Positions 36,050-47,288 of a stretch of DNA of 64,000 nt are shown here, piece by piece. The notes beneath the pieces were generated by a model. The model saw nothing but the letters and a program-made list of their open reading frames with translations. It searched no databases and was not told the origin of the DNA. Position 1 is the stretch's first letter. Each line of letters opens with the position of its first letter. The stretch covers positions 52,900 to 116,899 of the forward strand of contig VXBP01003590.1 in NCBI GenBank assembly GCA_013400115.1. Reading direction: 5' to 3'. Made by a program: the position numbers and the translations under genes. Origin of the DNA: Rhinopomastus cyanomelas (Eukaryota; Chordata; Aves; Bucerotiformes; Rhinopomastidae).

Positions 36050-36541
36050 ATGTGCTGGAGAGGCAGCAGAGCTGGACTGATTAGAGGTCTGGAGAACAGA
36101 TCTGATAGGGACAGGCTGAGGAAGCTGGGGCTGTTCAGTCCAGAGTAGAGGAGGCTGAGAGGAGACTTCATTGCTGTCTACAACTACCTGAAGGGAGGTT
36201 GTAGTGAGGTAGATGTTGGCCTCTTCTCCCTAGAGACCAGCAACAGGACAACAGGAAATGGGGTCAAGTTGCTTCCAGTCCTAATGATTCTATGATTTCA
36301 TGATTCTATTAAGTTGTACCAGAGGAGGTTCAGATTGGATGTTAAGAAAAATTTCTTCACAGAAAGAGAGGGAAGGCCTTGGAACAGGCTGCCCAGGGAG
36401 GGATGGAGGCATCGTCCCTAGGAGCATTCAACAAATGGGCAGACATGGTGTTTCAGGAGATGGTTTAGTGGGTGGGGGTTGTACATTGTTGGACTTGATG
36501 ATCTTGAAGGTCTTTTCCAGCCTTGATGATTCTATGATTCT
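36050..36541 (+). mobile_element. CR1 LINE, plus strand, interrupted by a nested tail
   Basis: A CR1 copy with the order 'gaggtctggagaacag', 'gacaggctgagg', 'tacaactacctgaag', 'aggttcagattggatg', 'tggaacaggctgccc', 'ggagatggtttagtggg', 'ttggacttgatgatcttg' and a good octamer end (gattctatgattct). The copy is interrupted after 'gtcaagttg' by a 39-bp piece and resumes at 'taccagaggagg' in register. Confidence 0.92.
36272..36310 (+). mobile_element. Nested 39-bp CR1 3' terminus with target duplication
   Basis: Within the CR1 copy, 39 bp consisting only of a CR1 terminal sequence ('cttccagtcc', 'taatgattctatgat', 'ttcatgattctatt') are inserted. The insert is flanked by the direct repeat AAGTTG at 36,266-36,271 and 36,311-36,316. 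Removing the insert and one AAGTTG restores the expected CR1 order. It is therefore an extremely 5'-truncated insertion and not an internal repeat of the host copy. Confidence 0.85.
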
Positions 36542-37325
36542 AAATTTCCTCCTGAATAGCTCAAGACCCTAAGAGGCAGCCAGTCAAGAGGTACCACTAG
36601 GCTTAGAGTCTGGGGTGGGAATAGCCATTGAGATAAAGTGTTAAATCTGAAGTAATTAATGACCAGAGTAAATGGCTAAGTGTTGCAGTGGGATCTCCAC
36701 AGCTGGTGATTTCCAGCTCAAAACTGGATATTTTTTCAAGTGAGATTCTCCAATCCAAACAAACAATTTAACATGCAGGATGATGAGACAAGCACAGTTG
36801 TCCCTCTGGCTTTTAATCCCATGACTCCCCATCTACCCCTACACCATAAAGCCTCACTCCCTGAGTAAGCAACACCAGCCTAACACAGAACTATTGATTC
36901 TCTTCCAGAAGACCTCTCAACACACCATGTTTGCAATTGTTAATGACACATAGACAACCTTACTTCTTCCCATCCAGGAGAAGTCTATGACTGTTTGATC
37001 CCATTAGGCCTAGAACCATGAGGAACCAGATATTAATCTGTACCTACCATTTCAAAACACAGCCCTCTGATGGCATCCACAGCCCAGACTCTTCTACAGC
37101 AAGAGAAAAGTGAAAAGGGGTCCCAAATAACCATGCTGCTGCATTTAAAGTTGTCCTGTTGACTTGAAGAGGATATCTGTCAGTTAGGTAAGGCTTAAGA
37201 CCTTCCTCTGGGCTCATGGAGACACTGTATCTCCCATCTGCACTCAGAAAACCACAGGCCCTTTTTTCCAGCCACATTAAAGTGGGTAAAGGTTCATAAA
37301 TTTGAGTTTAAAAGATGGCAGCATG
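36542..37325. other. Unique spacer
   Basis: Nothing recognised; a 77-codon minus-strand frame at 37,044-37,277 has no domain. Confidence 0.4.
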
Positions 37326-37437
37326 ATCATGGAATCACAGAATTATCGAGGCTGGAAAAGACCTCTGAGAGCATCAAGTCCAGGCAATGACCTGACATCA
37401 TCTCATCAGCTAGATTGGAGATCTTGGTGCTTATGAA
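37326..37437 (-). mobile_element. CR1 LINE 3' tail, minus strand
   Basis: 'atcatggaatcacagaat' followed by 'tatcgaggctggaaaagacc' and 'gcatcaagtccaggca'. It matches the start of the copies at 41,289 and 46,635, which share 'attattgag.ctggaaaa'. Confidence 0.85.
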
Positions 37438-37951
37438 GCATGAGGACCTATCTGTGCTTTCTTTCTCAGTCTGGGCATCTCCTACATCCTCTCTGTCCAC
37501 AGACTACTGTGAACCTGTGCTGTACTGAGGAGACTCACAATCCTTCCACAGAAAATGAGTCACTGTGCAGATGAGACAGCAGAAACCTTACAGTAAGAGG
37601 GAAAGTCACTCTGTCTGATCACAGACAATCACGGACTCTTGAGAAGAAAGTTCAGAAAATTCAGCATGTGACCTTTTCCATGCTGTCACACCTGTGCATC
37701 TTTTCATCACCCATAAAATGCCATGACATTGCTTTTTACTTTGGCCTTGCCGATTTTGAATCTAGCAGTGCCTGATGGTGGTGGACTCTGGTGATCACGG
37801 CAGGGCTGGGGGTAAGGATGCAGTGGCTTCCTGTTAGAAGACTCATGAATTTGCTCCACCATGTGGTGCAAGAAGGACTGGTAGGAGAGCTGATGTGAAA
37901 TGGTCTGTGTGCTTTGTGTCAAGCAGGAATGTCAGTCCACACCAGACGAAG
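37438..37951. other. Unique spacer
   Basis: Nothing recognised. Confidence 0.4.
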
Positions 37952-38075
37952 ATCATAGAATCATAGAACAATTTCAGCTGGAAGACACCTCCAAGGTCAC
38001 TGAGTCCAACCTATTCCTAGCCCTGTTAGCACTACTAAACCATGTCACCCAATGCAACATCTACCCTTCAATTTG
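37952..38075 (-). mobile_element. CR1 LINE 3' tail, minus strand
   Basis: Two good octamers (atcatagaatcatagaac), then 'agctggaagacacctcc', 'gtcactgagtccaacc' and 'ctaaaccatgtcaccc'. The coding region is missing. Confidence 0.85.
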
Positions 38076-38698
38076 AGGTCTGCTCTTCAATTTTAACACA
38101 GATTAACATGGACCAACCAAGTCAGAGACAAGCAGAAGTGACTCCTCCAGTTCAGATCTAATGCAAACCAAAAATGATGGTGTGGCTTGTGGTCAGGGAC
38201 AGACTGACCCAAACCCCTGCAACCAGCATGACTCTCAAAGAGATTGCTGCTAAATCCAAACCATGAAATTGGGACTTGGCCCTAGACCAAGCCAACATCT
38301 TGGCTAGACTGAAAAAAGCCACCAAGTAGACACTGAAAATTGAGTAGTCTGCGCCCTTACCACAGAAATCTTTTCCAAGGTCTTAGCCAAGTGCCAAAAC
38401 ATTTCAACCCTTTACCACCTGGTGTAAAATAATATTAATGACAATAATTAAAAAATATAAATTTACAATAATAAAATAATACTTTACTCTAGTTTTATAA
38501 ATGCATAAGTAAATATTAATAGGAGAGTGGTGTTATAAAAAGATCAAAGACTTTTAGAACATAGAATTTTCACTTGGGAGAAGGTGTGGACTTGTAGGGA
38601 AACACCATCTGAACCACCTATCTCAAAAATCCAGCCTTCAATAAACTCCTCTTGGTGCATGCCTGGCTCCCCATTCCATCCAACCATCAAGAAAAATT
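38076..38698. other. Unique spacer, very AT-rich near 38,430-38,520
   Basis: No gene or repeat recognised apart from low-complexity AT sequence. Confidence 0.4.
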
Positions 38699-38729
38699 TG
38701 GAAATCCCATGATTCTGTGATTCTGTGAA
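38699..38729 (+). repeat. Possible CR1 terminal octamers only
   Basis: The sequence 'catgattctgtgattctgtg' is a run of the CR1 octamer with almost no adjoining 3' UTR. It may be a minimal CR1 insertion like that at 36,272 or a remnant. Confidence 0.4.
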
Positions 38730-38793
38730 AGTGAACTGCCTGAAGTTGCAGTGTAAGTCCTGTTAGGCAGCCAGTTCCCTTTCAACTCGCAAG

Positions 38794-38842
38794 CGCACAC
38801 ATGCGCACACACACACTCACACACACACATGCATACACGCAC
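38794..38842. repeat. (AC)n microsatellite, interrupted
   Basis: About 49 bp of CA repeats with CATGCG, CTCA and CATGCATA interruptions. Frames through it on both strands are artefacts. Confidence 0.95.
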
Positions 38843-40575
38843 AAAGGAAGCCTCAGGAATTTCTCTCGGAATTCAGTGGCACTGGTGCAGCACATTTGCT
38901 GGGATACAAAGATACGGTCAAATTCAGGTACATCCAGGCAGTATTGCCTGGAAGCAGTGGCAGGAGTTTCTCTCCACAGTGTCAGATTCAAATCTGAGAC
39001 ACAAGGTTGGTGAAAAGAACTGTTATTTTTAATGCCCCAAATTTCCTTGTGTGATTCCAGCTCTCTAAGACCCCAAGACCTTTAAATTCCATCCAGTGTC
39101 TATCACATGCCATTGAATTGGCATGTTTGCAAATTGCATGCAGTGAGATCCTTCCATACCAACAGCTCTGTCTCAGATTCCCCACCATCCCTGCCAAACC
39201 AGTATTGCTTGCACATTTTTTTAATCTTTTCATTGAGTTCTGTGTGTCAGCCAACACATTCTTTAGAATAGGCTTCAGTAGGCATGGTAACTGGTTCCTG
39301 GTTGCAAGCTGCCTCATGCGTTCGTTCTCGTTTCTCTTTCTGGATAATTTCCCCCCCCACTTCCCGCCCGGGTTCCTCCTTCTTTCTGAGGTGAGGACCG
39401 AAAGCGCGTTCCACGTTATCCCTTCCATCTGTTGTGTTTGCGATAAATAGCCCAGTTACAATAAAATGTCCTAATTGAGGTAGCGATGCAGTGAATAAGC
39501 AAAGCTTGTTCATCACCACTGTGAATCCGGGCTGTTGATAGCTGCAGGTACCTCGGGGCTGCTCAGCCTGACTGCTATGTTGACTTTGTCTAATTGCAGG
39601 GGAGGAGCTAGAGAAGCAGTGAAGGGCAGTGGCACACACAGCAGGATAGCTGGAAAATACTGGCATAACCACGCAGAGCTAAACAAACTGACTGACAGAG
39701 CTCTTGGCGTATTATTAAAAAATCTGGCAAAATGCTCATCTCTTGACAAAATTGTAGAAAGACTAGTAATGCATAACTTTATCCCATGTTGGCTTTTAAA
39801 GTGGCTGATGCCAAGTTGTCTGTCAAAATTAATAGGGCATTGCTTCTTCTCATAGAGTGGGAAGAAGAGAGAGGGTACACACGCATTTTATTCATTTATT
39901 CATCTCAACAAAAATGATGTATCTGCTAAAAATTTATTTGGGGAGGGCTTGGGGAGATGCTAATGGTAATTCTGAAAAAGCAACGTTCAAGGAGTGATGC
40001 TGGCTGACACCGACTGGTGTTAACGGATAAAAACTCCCAGTAATATCAGGAAAAGCTGGCGATCATCTCAAACCTCAGCACGGGCAAGTTTCAGACTTGA
40101 AACTGTTCCACATCGCTGCCCAGATGCACATTTTCCTTTTCTGATTATTTTTCATTTAAATCCAACAATTCCAATTTAAAATGTGCTGCTTCGGTAGAAT
40201 GACATTGATACTCGAGATCCTCACGGGCACTAATCCAGAAACAGATTTGTTTACTCTCAGCCACTGGTAAACTTACTCTGCTTTAGTGTTTGCAAGAGGC
40301 TTTTGATTGTTGCTTTAACTATGGATCCCTGACACTGAGGCTACAACTCACAGAAGGTTCTCTGACGTTGATGCTTTTTGCAGGAGAACTGGCACACCCC
40401 TTCTCCGAGCACCAGCTCCAATGTACAAACCCAGTTTTTAAAAAAAGAAATATTTTTAAATTGCCTAAGCTGCTTTGTTATATTTCGAGTGACTAATTAC
40501 AGGTCCTGAAAATTTCTGAAGGCTCTCCTTTTATATGCAAAACTCATGGATGTCAATCATGTCCTTCCTACTGGG
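38843..40575. other. Unique sequence
   Basis: Overlapping 100-146 codon frames occur on both strands around 38,988-39,855. They lie opposite one another and show no domains, so none is annotated as a gene. A small GC-rich patch lies at 39,350-39,420. AT-rich unique sequence follows (39,850-40,300). Confidence 0.4.
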
Positions 40576-40650
40576 CATGGTGGGGTCAGGTTGATGGTTT
40601 AACTGGATGATCTTGTAGGTCTCTTCCAACCTTAATGATTCTATGATTCC
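40576..40650 (+). repeat. CR1 LINE 3' tail, plus strand
   Basis: 'ggttgatggtttaactgg', 'atgatcttgtaggtctcttc' and the octamer end 'gattctatgattcc'. About 75 bp. Confidence 0.85.
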
Positions 40651-41288
40651 ACATTAACCTGCAAAGCCTCCAGTGCTTCTGCCCGTGGTACAGAGCACCC
40701 AGAGATCTAGCCAGAGCACAGACCACTGTGAAACCAAGAAATCCCAGGATCAGTGCGATGTAAAAGGAAAACTCAGGTGGTTTCCTTTCCAACTTCAGAG
40801 ATTTCTGTGTAGCCTGAGTACAATATTACAAAATGATACTGGAAGCAGCCAGGTGTGTTTGGGTGTTTCCAGGAGGAACCAAAGTCAGAAAGACATCCTA
40901 TTAGCACACCCAAACAAAGAAAACACTTTATCTGCCTTAAGAAGGTAATGACCAAGTAATGATGAGTTTTCTTTCCTTTCAGAGTAGGTTGTGACCTTCA
41001 CACACATCTATTGTAAAACTGTGAGGAGACTCATTGCTCATTATTGATGGACTGACATGCTCCTGGGCTGTAGTTCTTGGTACCCACAGTTCACCCTTTG
41101 GCAAATATAGTCTGTTGTGTTGTATTAGTGAACGGTGGGCTTCATCTTTTCCCAAGGAGCCTAATGAGCATTGCTGGACTCTTCTCACAGCAGCAATAGA
41201 GGATGCATTTGAAAGCACAACCACTTCAAACTGGTGAGGAAAAAGTCCTGCACCCCCAGAGATTGCCAAGATATGAACACTCAGACTT
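40651..41288. other. Unique spacer
   Basis: Nothing recognised; short frames on both strands. Confidence 0.4.
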
Positions 41289-41780
41289 TCACAGAGTGAC
41301 AGAATTATTGAGTCTGGAAAAGCCCCCTGAGGTCATCCAGCCCAGACCAGGACCTAACATCAGCACATCAGCCAGACCAGAGCACTAAGTGACACATCCA
41401 GTCTGTCCTTAAACACATCCAGGGATGGTGACTCCACCACTGACCTGGGCAGTCCATTCCAGTGTCTGATCCTGCTTTCCATGAGTAAGGGCTTCCTAAC
41501 ATCCAACCTAACCCTCTCCTGTCAGCTTGAGGCTCTGCCCTCTAATCCTGGCACTGACTGCCTGGGAGAAGAGTCCAGCTCCCACCTGACTACAACCTCC
41601 TTTCAGGTAGTTGGAGAGATTGAGAAGGTGACCTCTGAGTCTTCTCTTCTCCAGGCTACACATCCCCAGCTCTCTCAGCCTCTCCTCATCAGACTTTCCC
41701 TTCACTCTCTTCCCCAGCCTCATTGCTCCTCTGGACCCACTCCAGCCCCTCAATCTCCTTCTTGTGTCGTTAGGGTCCCA
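41289..41780 (-). mobile_element. CR1 LINE, about 0.49 kb, minus strand
   Basis: Starts 'tcacagagtgacagaatta', followed by the 3' UTR 'ggtcatccagcccagacc' and coding remnants read as an 81-codon minus-strand frame (41,508-41,753) with 'KSDEERLRELGMCSLEKRRL'-type sequence. It is the inverted counterpart of the group found at 20,291-20,764. Confidence 0.92.
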
Positions 41781-43395
41781 CTTTGCAGCTGGGAGTCACC
41801 CTATGTATTTCAGCATTTTAACAACCCCCCTTCCAGATGGGACCTGCTGAATCTGGTTGTCCATACAAGCACTAAAGCCTTTCATTGCTATTGAGTAACC
41901 CCCTCTAAGGGGAGAGAGTAAACGTTGACTCGAGACACACACACAGAGGAAAAAAAAAAGGACGGTGCAAATGTTCTTCAAAGGCTGATGGAATAAACAT
42001 GTAAATACAAGATGGGATGATTTCCTACTGTTCATGTTTGCTCACTGTGAACATTTGGTTCACTTGGCTTTCCTCATTATTTCAGCTGGGGAAAGTCACT
42101 ATATGAATTAATAGCAGATTTCCCCGCTGAAAATAAATGTTTACCAGTTGGGGTTTGGTTTTTTCTTCCTTTTGGCAGAGACCAGGCTTTTTTTATCTGA
42201 CTGCCTCCTTTTTGGCCTTCACATCCCTGAGGTGTGTAATTAAAGTGAGGGAATTTGAGCAGAGTGCTTTAGGGGCTTAACGAATAGAAAACGCGGGATA
42301 TTTCATTGATTTGGTGGACGTGACATTGTCAGAGAGTACATTTCCTTTGTAAATGGCAAAAAAAGAGTCATAATAATACATGTGCATCCATGCCCCTGCC
42401 TATAAAAATACTAAAAACCAAAGAAAAATGAAATCACTGTCTCTGTTTCCAAATTCTAATATCAAATACATTCAAAAGAGCAATTTAGATTAAAGCAGAA
42501 TACACAGGAGCTTCAACATGGTTTGGAATGAAAAAACAAGGTATACTTTCCTCCAGATATAATTTCACTTAGGGTAGGTGTGGAAATCTCTGCAAAATTC
42601 ATTATACAGAGCCACATGTGAAAATAGGACTTGTGTTAGTAAAAAAATGCTTTGGCTACTCTTAAAAAAATTAAAAGTCTGTTAAACGGGCCGTGTGTGT
42701 ATTACATAAATAAATATGTATTCATATGTATAAATTACATGTATATCTATGAATAGCATCTTCAGATGTGTGTCTTGCATGATATTTGGGTTGTGTGTTT
42801 GGATAAGAGGGAATAAGGAAAAATAAATTTTCTTTTCTCAAAAAGTCTTTTTCTGGAGAGCTCTGTGGAATCACCATGATGGTCAGATCAGTTCAAACTC
42901 ATTTTTCTGTAGTACTTGTAGTACAAGAAGCAGAAGGGTAACCTTGACCCGAGTTGTACACCCTTTGAACTCAATAAGGAGGTGCAACTGGAGAACAAGA
43001 AGCCCAGACCACAATGGCAAACCCAGCTCAAAGCAACCCAGCTCAGCTTCTGCCCCACCAGGTGATGCAGCATATGGGATGTGTTTCCTGGTGTTCTCTG
43101 TTCACCATCACAGACAGCAAGGATGAAGGGAACAGAAGCAGCCCGTCCTCATCTCCTAAGCACTGGCAAGGGGAGGAGAGCTCTCTAGTAAGCTTTCTGC
43201 ACACTGTTTACAGAAGTCCTGAATAACAAGAGTCAGGCCAGGAGTCTCCGCACTGCGCAAGTGCCAAAGAACAAATAATCTGTTTGCAAGGAGCAAAGCA
43301 GCTTCACCAATCTCCCATTCAGCAGTCCTAGCCTGCTCAAGACTGAAGGCCCAAGGCAAAGGCTGATGCTGTGATCCTCTGCTTAACAGATGGAT
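41781..43395. other. Unique sequence
   Basis: No transposon recognised. 42,050-42,830 is AT-rich and looks like non-coding DNA with possible conservation. Frames are short and without domains. Confidence 0.4.
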
Positions 43396-43497
43396 GGTGA
43401 CACACTGGAACAGATTAACTGGTGAGACGGTGCAATTTCCAGCACTGGAGGTCTCTGAGGCACCTTCCAGCCCTATTGCTCAATGAATCTATAATTT
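43396..43497 (+). repeat. Degraded CR1 3' fragment with internal deletion
   Basis: 'acactggaacagattaact' and 'cactggaggtctctgagg' resemble the CR1 coding end joined directly to a 3' UTR piece (ccttccagcccta) and a degenerate octamer. An internal deletion of the intervening part would explain it. Confidence 0.5.
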
Positions 43498-44383
43498 ATT
43501 ATTTCATGAGCGAGTCAAGACACTCCCTCAACTCTCAAAACAGCGTGCAAAGGACAAAGTGCTCTTTTTTTTTCTCTTTCTACTAAGTGGAAGAAAAAAT
43601 GAGGCATGGGATGGGAATGCAGAGAGAAAAGAGGAGAATTCAGCATGTCCCCATGGCTCTGTTCTGTACAGGCTATAAAGCTTTGTACATGTTTATTCAT
43701 ACCCCAAAAACATGTGTGTGAAAACATAATTTTTCCCTTCTTTCCTTTGACCCTTCTGGTATCTTCTTCACAGCAGAAGATTAAGTTCAATTTCGAGAAT
43801 CCATTGGAGAAGAAATGCATGTAGAATTGAAAAAGATGAATTTTGTCATTAAAGGAAGACATCCTAGGGCGTGTTAGGGGATACCAGCAGAGCGAGGCTG
43901 TTTTGTCGGGACCTCAGACCTTACCCTTCCTGTCTTTCCAGCTCTGTCTGGCACACTTGAAGGAAAAAAAAGAGCTAATTCAAAGAGTTGATTCCAGGTC
44001 AGTATTTTTATTACAAGTCATTTCTATAACAGGCAGGATTTGGGGCCAGGATTATGAGTTACCTGAATTTTAAGGTGTTTACTGTAACTATAAATGACTT
44101 TCCTGACCTCCTCTCATTCTCATTCCAGGCTGGACTCCATCTTTCAAAGCCAAATCTAACTACCTCAAATCCAAAGCAGCAAAATCCACTGGTAACAACA
44201 TTATTTGTAAACTAACAAATTGGATATTTAATTATTCCACTGACACCCCATGCTATTAGCTCTCTCATTTTGAAAGAGAGAAGCAAAACCTAGAGACAAC
44301 ATCCCAGCTTTCTGTGGCCATTTATGTATGGCTCACAGTCATATCTCAGCGTCTCATGAGTCAGAGTCATTTTGATCTCTACT
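43498..44383. other. Unique spacer
   Basis: Frames of 72-115 codons on opposite strands at 43,515-43,862 overlap and show no domain. Nothing else recognised. Confidence 0.4.
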
Positions 44384-44437
44384 CAGCAGATATCCAGTCA
44401 TAGAATCATTCAGCAGATACCTAGTCATAGAATCACT
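44384..44437. repeat. 27-bp tandem duplication at a CR1 end
   Basis: Two copies of 27 bp (44,384-44,410 and 44,411-44,437), both starting CAGCAGATA and containing 'gtcatagaatca'; they differ at about three positions. The second copy leads directly into the CR1 3' UTR of the next feature. Confidence 0.85.
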
Positions 44438-44733
44438 CATGTTGGAAAAAGGCCCTTGAGATCATAGAGTCCAACTAATAACCCTATTCTACTAAGTTCA
44501 CCACAAGCCCAGATGTCTAAGCACGACATATAAATGATCTTTAAACACCTCCAGGGATGGGGACTCAGTTCCAACCCTGAGCAGCCTGTTCCAAGCCCAG
44601 ACTACTCTTTTGGTAAAAAGGTTTTGCCTGCTGTCCAGCCTAACACTCCCTTGGAGCAGCTGGAGGCAGTTTCCGCTTGTTCTATCACTAATTACCCATG
44701 AGAAGAGACCAGCACTCACCTCTCTACAAGTCC
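44424..44733 (-). mobile_element. CR1 LINE, about 0.3 kb, minus strand
   Basis: 'gtcatagaatcactcatg', 'gatcatagagtccaac', 'cacctccagggatgggg', 'gagcagcctgttccaag' and the coding end in antisense (WNRLLRV-type at 44,498-44,719). Stops and deletions are present. Confidence 0.9.
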
Positions 44734-45997
44734 AGACAAATTAAAGGCGAAGTCAGTTTTGCTGGGCTTTCTGTATTGCTCCATCTACTCATCACCCACT
44801 TACAAAGTAGCAGGGCATTTCTAAAACAGAAGCTTTGCATTAAACATATTTTACACCAGTTTTAGGCTTGCCTTTTTCATTTGAAGAGAATCAGAAGAGA
44901 AGAACAGCACAAGTGCACTCTTGTGGGGCAAGAACAGTGGGGCAAGAAGCACAACATTGCATAAGTAGAACCAGAAAGGAGAAGCATATTTCATCTCTCC
45001 AGCTGCAAGGGTCTCCTTGCCTGACCACCCTGCAGCAGCATTTGTAGGACAAGGGAACTGCTTTGGGAAGGTGGAATTATCTGGCAGCCCCAAGGACAGA
45101 GTCAGCAGTGCTCGTGCAGAAACTTTGTCATTTATATATAACAGCGATGTGACATTCCCTGATCTTAAAATAACAAAGCGTTTTAATCACAGAGTCTCTG
45201 ACGTTTTGGTCAAGTGGAACACTTGCTTTTTAATTTCTTTGCTTTTTGTACAACACATTAGATCCTCCCTGTAAAGTAGCTTGGGAGACTGCTCAGCCCA
45301 GAAAGACTGGGTTTGTGGTAAACGCAATGACAAAAGGTTCAGCTGGTGTCTATGCACAGCCTTCCTGGCTGGATTCAGACACTTTTCTCATGCTTTGACC
45401 AATCTGAGCCAATTTTGCTTGTCCAAGTGTGTCTCTCTGCATCCTCCAAGAACTTAGCAGAACAGGAACAAACATGCCCACAATGTAATTTATCTCATCC
45501 AGGGCCTGAAATGCATTTCACAGACACCTCTTCCTCCATTTCCTGATTTGAAGCAGACTACTGGGCTCCTACATGCATAGATTGCCTGCCTTGGTTACAT
45601 GCCTGAAGATTCATTGTTTCTTTTTATCTTCTTCCTGACAGAAAGATCCAAATGGCACCAGTCAGTCATATTTTGAGGGCCCAAAACAGGAATGAGACCA
45701 TGTTCTCATATGAGAGCTGGTTCACACAGAAGTCTGGTCTCAGTTCATCTAGCAGGACAAGACTCAGCTAACAGCCTTAATTGTGATCCCTCTCCTCTGA
45801 TTCCAGGCTGCATTTGGAACCTGCTGGGGTTCACCCACCTTTAAAATCACTCACATGAACTACAGAAGCAACCTGTCAGATTGGCTGAGCCTCTTCAGAT
45901 GACACATCACAACATTTACCTACTTACTAGGAAACAGTATGATTTATATTCCTTAGCACATGGTCATTGAGTTTTGTCCACTATTAGAGCAGCAGCG
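44734..45997. other. Unique spacer
   Basis: No repeat recognised. The short frames on both strands at 44,851-45,546 have no domains. Confidence 0.4.
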
Positions 45998-46470
45998 ATG
46001 AACTTTAATATCTTCATAGATGATCTGGATGAGGGTATTGAGTCAGTCATCAGCAAGTTTGCAGATGATACAAAGCTGGGGGCAGATGTGTCTGAGTTGG
46101 AGAGCAGAAGGGCTCTGCAGCGGGACCTTGACCGCCTGGACAGTTGGGCAGAGTCCAACAGGATGGCGTTCAATAAGTCCAAGTGCCGGGTGCTGCACTT
46201 TGGCCACAACAATCTCATGCAGAGCTACAGGCTGGGGTCAGAGTGGCTGGAGAGCAGCCAAACAGAAAGGGACCTGGGGGTGCTGATTGATACCCGCCTG
46301 AACATGAGCCAGCAGTGTGCCCAGGTGGCCAAGAGGGCCAACGGCATCCTGGCCTGCATCAGGAATGGTGTGGCCAGCAGGAGCAGGGAGGTCATTCTGT
46401 CCCTGTACTCTGCACTGGTTAGGCCGCACCTTGAGTACTGTGTCCAGTTCTGGGCCCCTCAGTTTAGNCG
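45998..46470 (+). mobile_element. CR1-type reverse transcriptase, internal fragment
   Basis: An open plus-strand frame of about 157 codons codes for the C-terminal half of a CR1-type reverse transcriptase. It has FNIFIDDLDEG, the catalytic FADDTKLG (the two Asp of the active site at 46,064-46,069), DLDRLDSW, KCRVLHFG, ERDLGVLID, the AKRANGILACIR segment, SREVILSLYSALVRPHLEYC and WAPQF. It lacks the endonuclease, the finger part of the polymerase, the C-terminal end and the 3' UTR. The frame has no stop until after the homology ends at about 46,470, where an undetermined base (46,468) sits. CR1 insertions normally keep their 3' end, so this piece was probably cut by a deletion or rearrangement, or results from an assembly join. 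It is a dead fragment. Confidence 0.93.
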
Positions 46471-46634
46471 TGATACTGTGAACTGGAGTTTGTAGCAAAT
46501 CCATACAACACCAGCAGCCACAAGAACTAGAAGAATGGACTCCCATCTTGCCTTCATGAGGACCACACTGTAGCCCACTGCATCCCAAATCAGAGCTTTG
46601 CACCTCAAGGTAAAGGAATCTCTTTTAAAGGATA
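46471..46634. other. Short spacer after the reverse-transcriptase fragment
   Basis: The sequence changes from CR1 to unrelated DNA within about 10 bp of the undetermined base at 46,468. Confidence 0.5.
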
Positions 46635-46712
46635 TTACAGAATCACAAAATTATTGAGGCTGGAAAATACTCTGAGATAATCAAGTCCAGCCTATGAACT
46701 GACATCACATTG
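46635..46712 (-). repeat. CR1 LINE 3' tail, minus strand
   Basis: 'ttacagaatcacaaaatta', 'gaggctggaaaatactctg' and 'atcaagtccagcctatgaac'. Same group as the tails at 37,326 and 41,289; it is opposite in orientation to the reverse-transcriptase fragment, so it cannot be that fragment's own 3' end. Confidence 0.85.
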
Positions 46713-47037
46713 TTGGTAAGTTGCTCATCCTTCTAGGAGATGGTGTAAAGAGCTGACCATCACAGCTATATCTGTGCACAAACAACCCCAGCAGCTCACA
46801 TTTGCATATGTAATTCACATACAGAATAATAACTTAGAAGTTATTGCTGGTCTGTCTTAGTGCCCGTAAAGAACATTTCCATGCCAGTAACAAAGGTCTT
46901 CAGAAGGTTGCAAAGAAAGAAGCCTTCCTGTCAGACATTCACGCATGAACTTATCTCAGATCAGTAAGAGTCTGGTCATCTGAATAGTCACTGAAACCAA
47001 TAATGAATATAAGGAATTTTTTAATGAGTCACATAGA
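46713..47037. other. Unique spacer
   Basis: Nothing recognised. Confidence 0.4.
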
Positions 47038-47288
47038 AAAGATGAGGGGTAATGGGTGCAAGTCACTCCTGGGGAGATTCTGATTGGACACAACAAGGGC
47101 AGTCAACCATTGGAATAATCTCCCCAGAGAAGTGGTGAAGTCTCCAGCACTGAACATCTTTAAGAATTAGATGAGCAGGGTGCTGGCCATGTGGTCTGGT
47201 CATTAGTTTTCCCAAGAAAGTTTGGATCACATGATCCTCACTGTCCCTTCCGACATTCTGTGACTCTGTGACTCTGTGATTCTATGAT
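47038..47288 (+). mobile_element. CR1 LINE, distinct group with extended octamer array
   Basis: 'aggggtaatgggtgcaagtc', 'ttggaataatctcccca', 'cactgaacatctttaag', 'aagtttggatcacatgatcc' and 'cccttccgacattctgtg'. The end (47,254-47,288) has four consecutive octamers, two with the variant ACTCTGTG. It differs from all other copies in the window, so it belongs to another CR1 group. Confidence 0.88.

Noticed and set aside
38988..39855. Overlapping frames of 106-146 codons on both strands
   Set aside because: Frames overlap in several registers on both strands without domains or splice structure, as expected by chance.
45974..46495. Reverse-transcriptase frame as a host gene or retrovirus
   Set aside because: All motifs are those of a CR1-type LINE polymerase; there are no LTRs, no gag, protease or integrase, and the piece is truncated at both ends.
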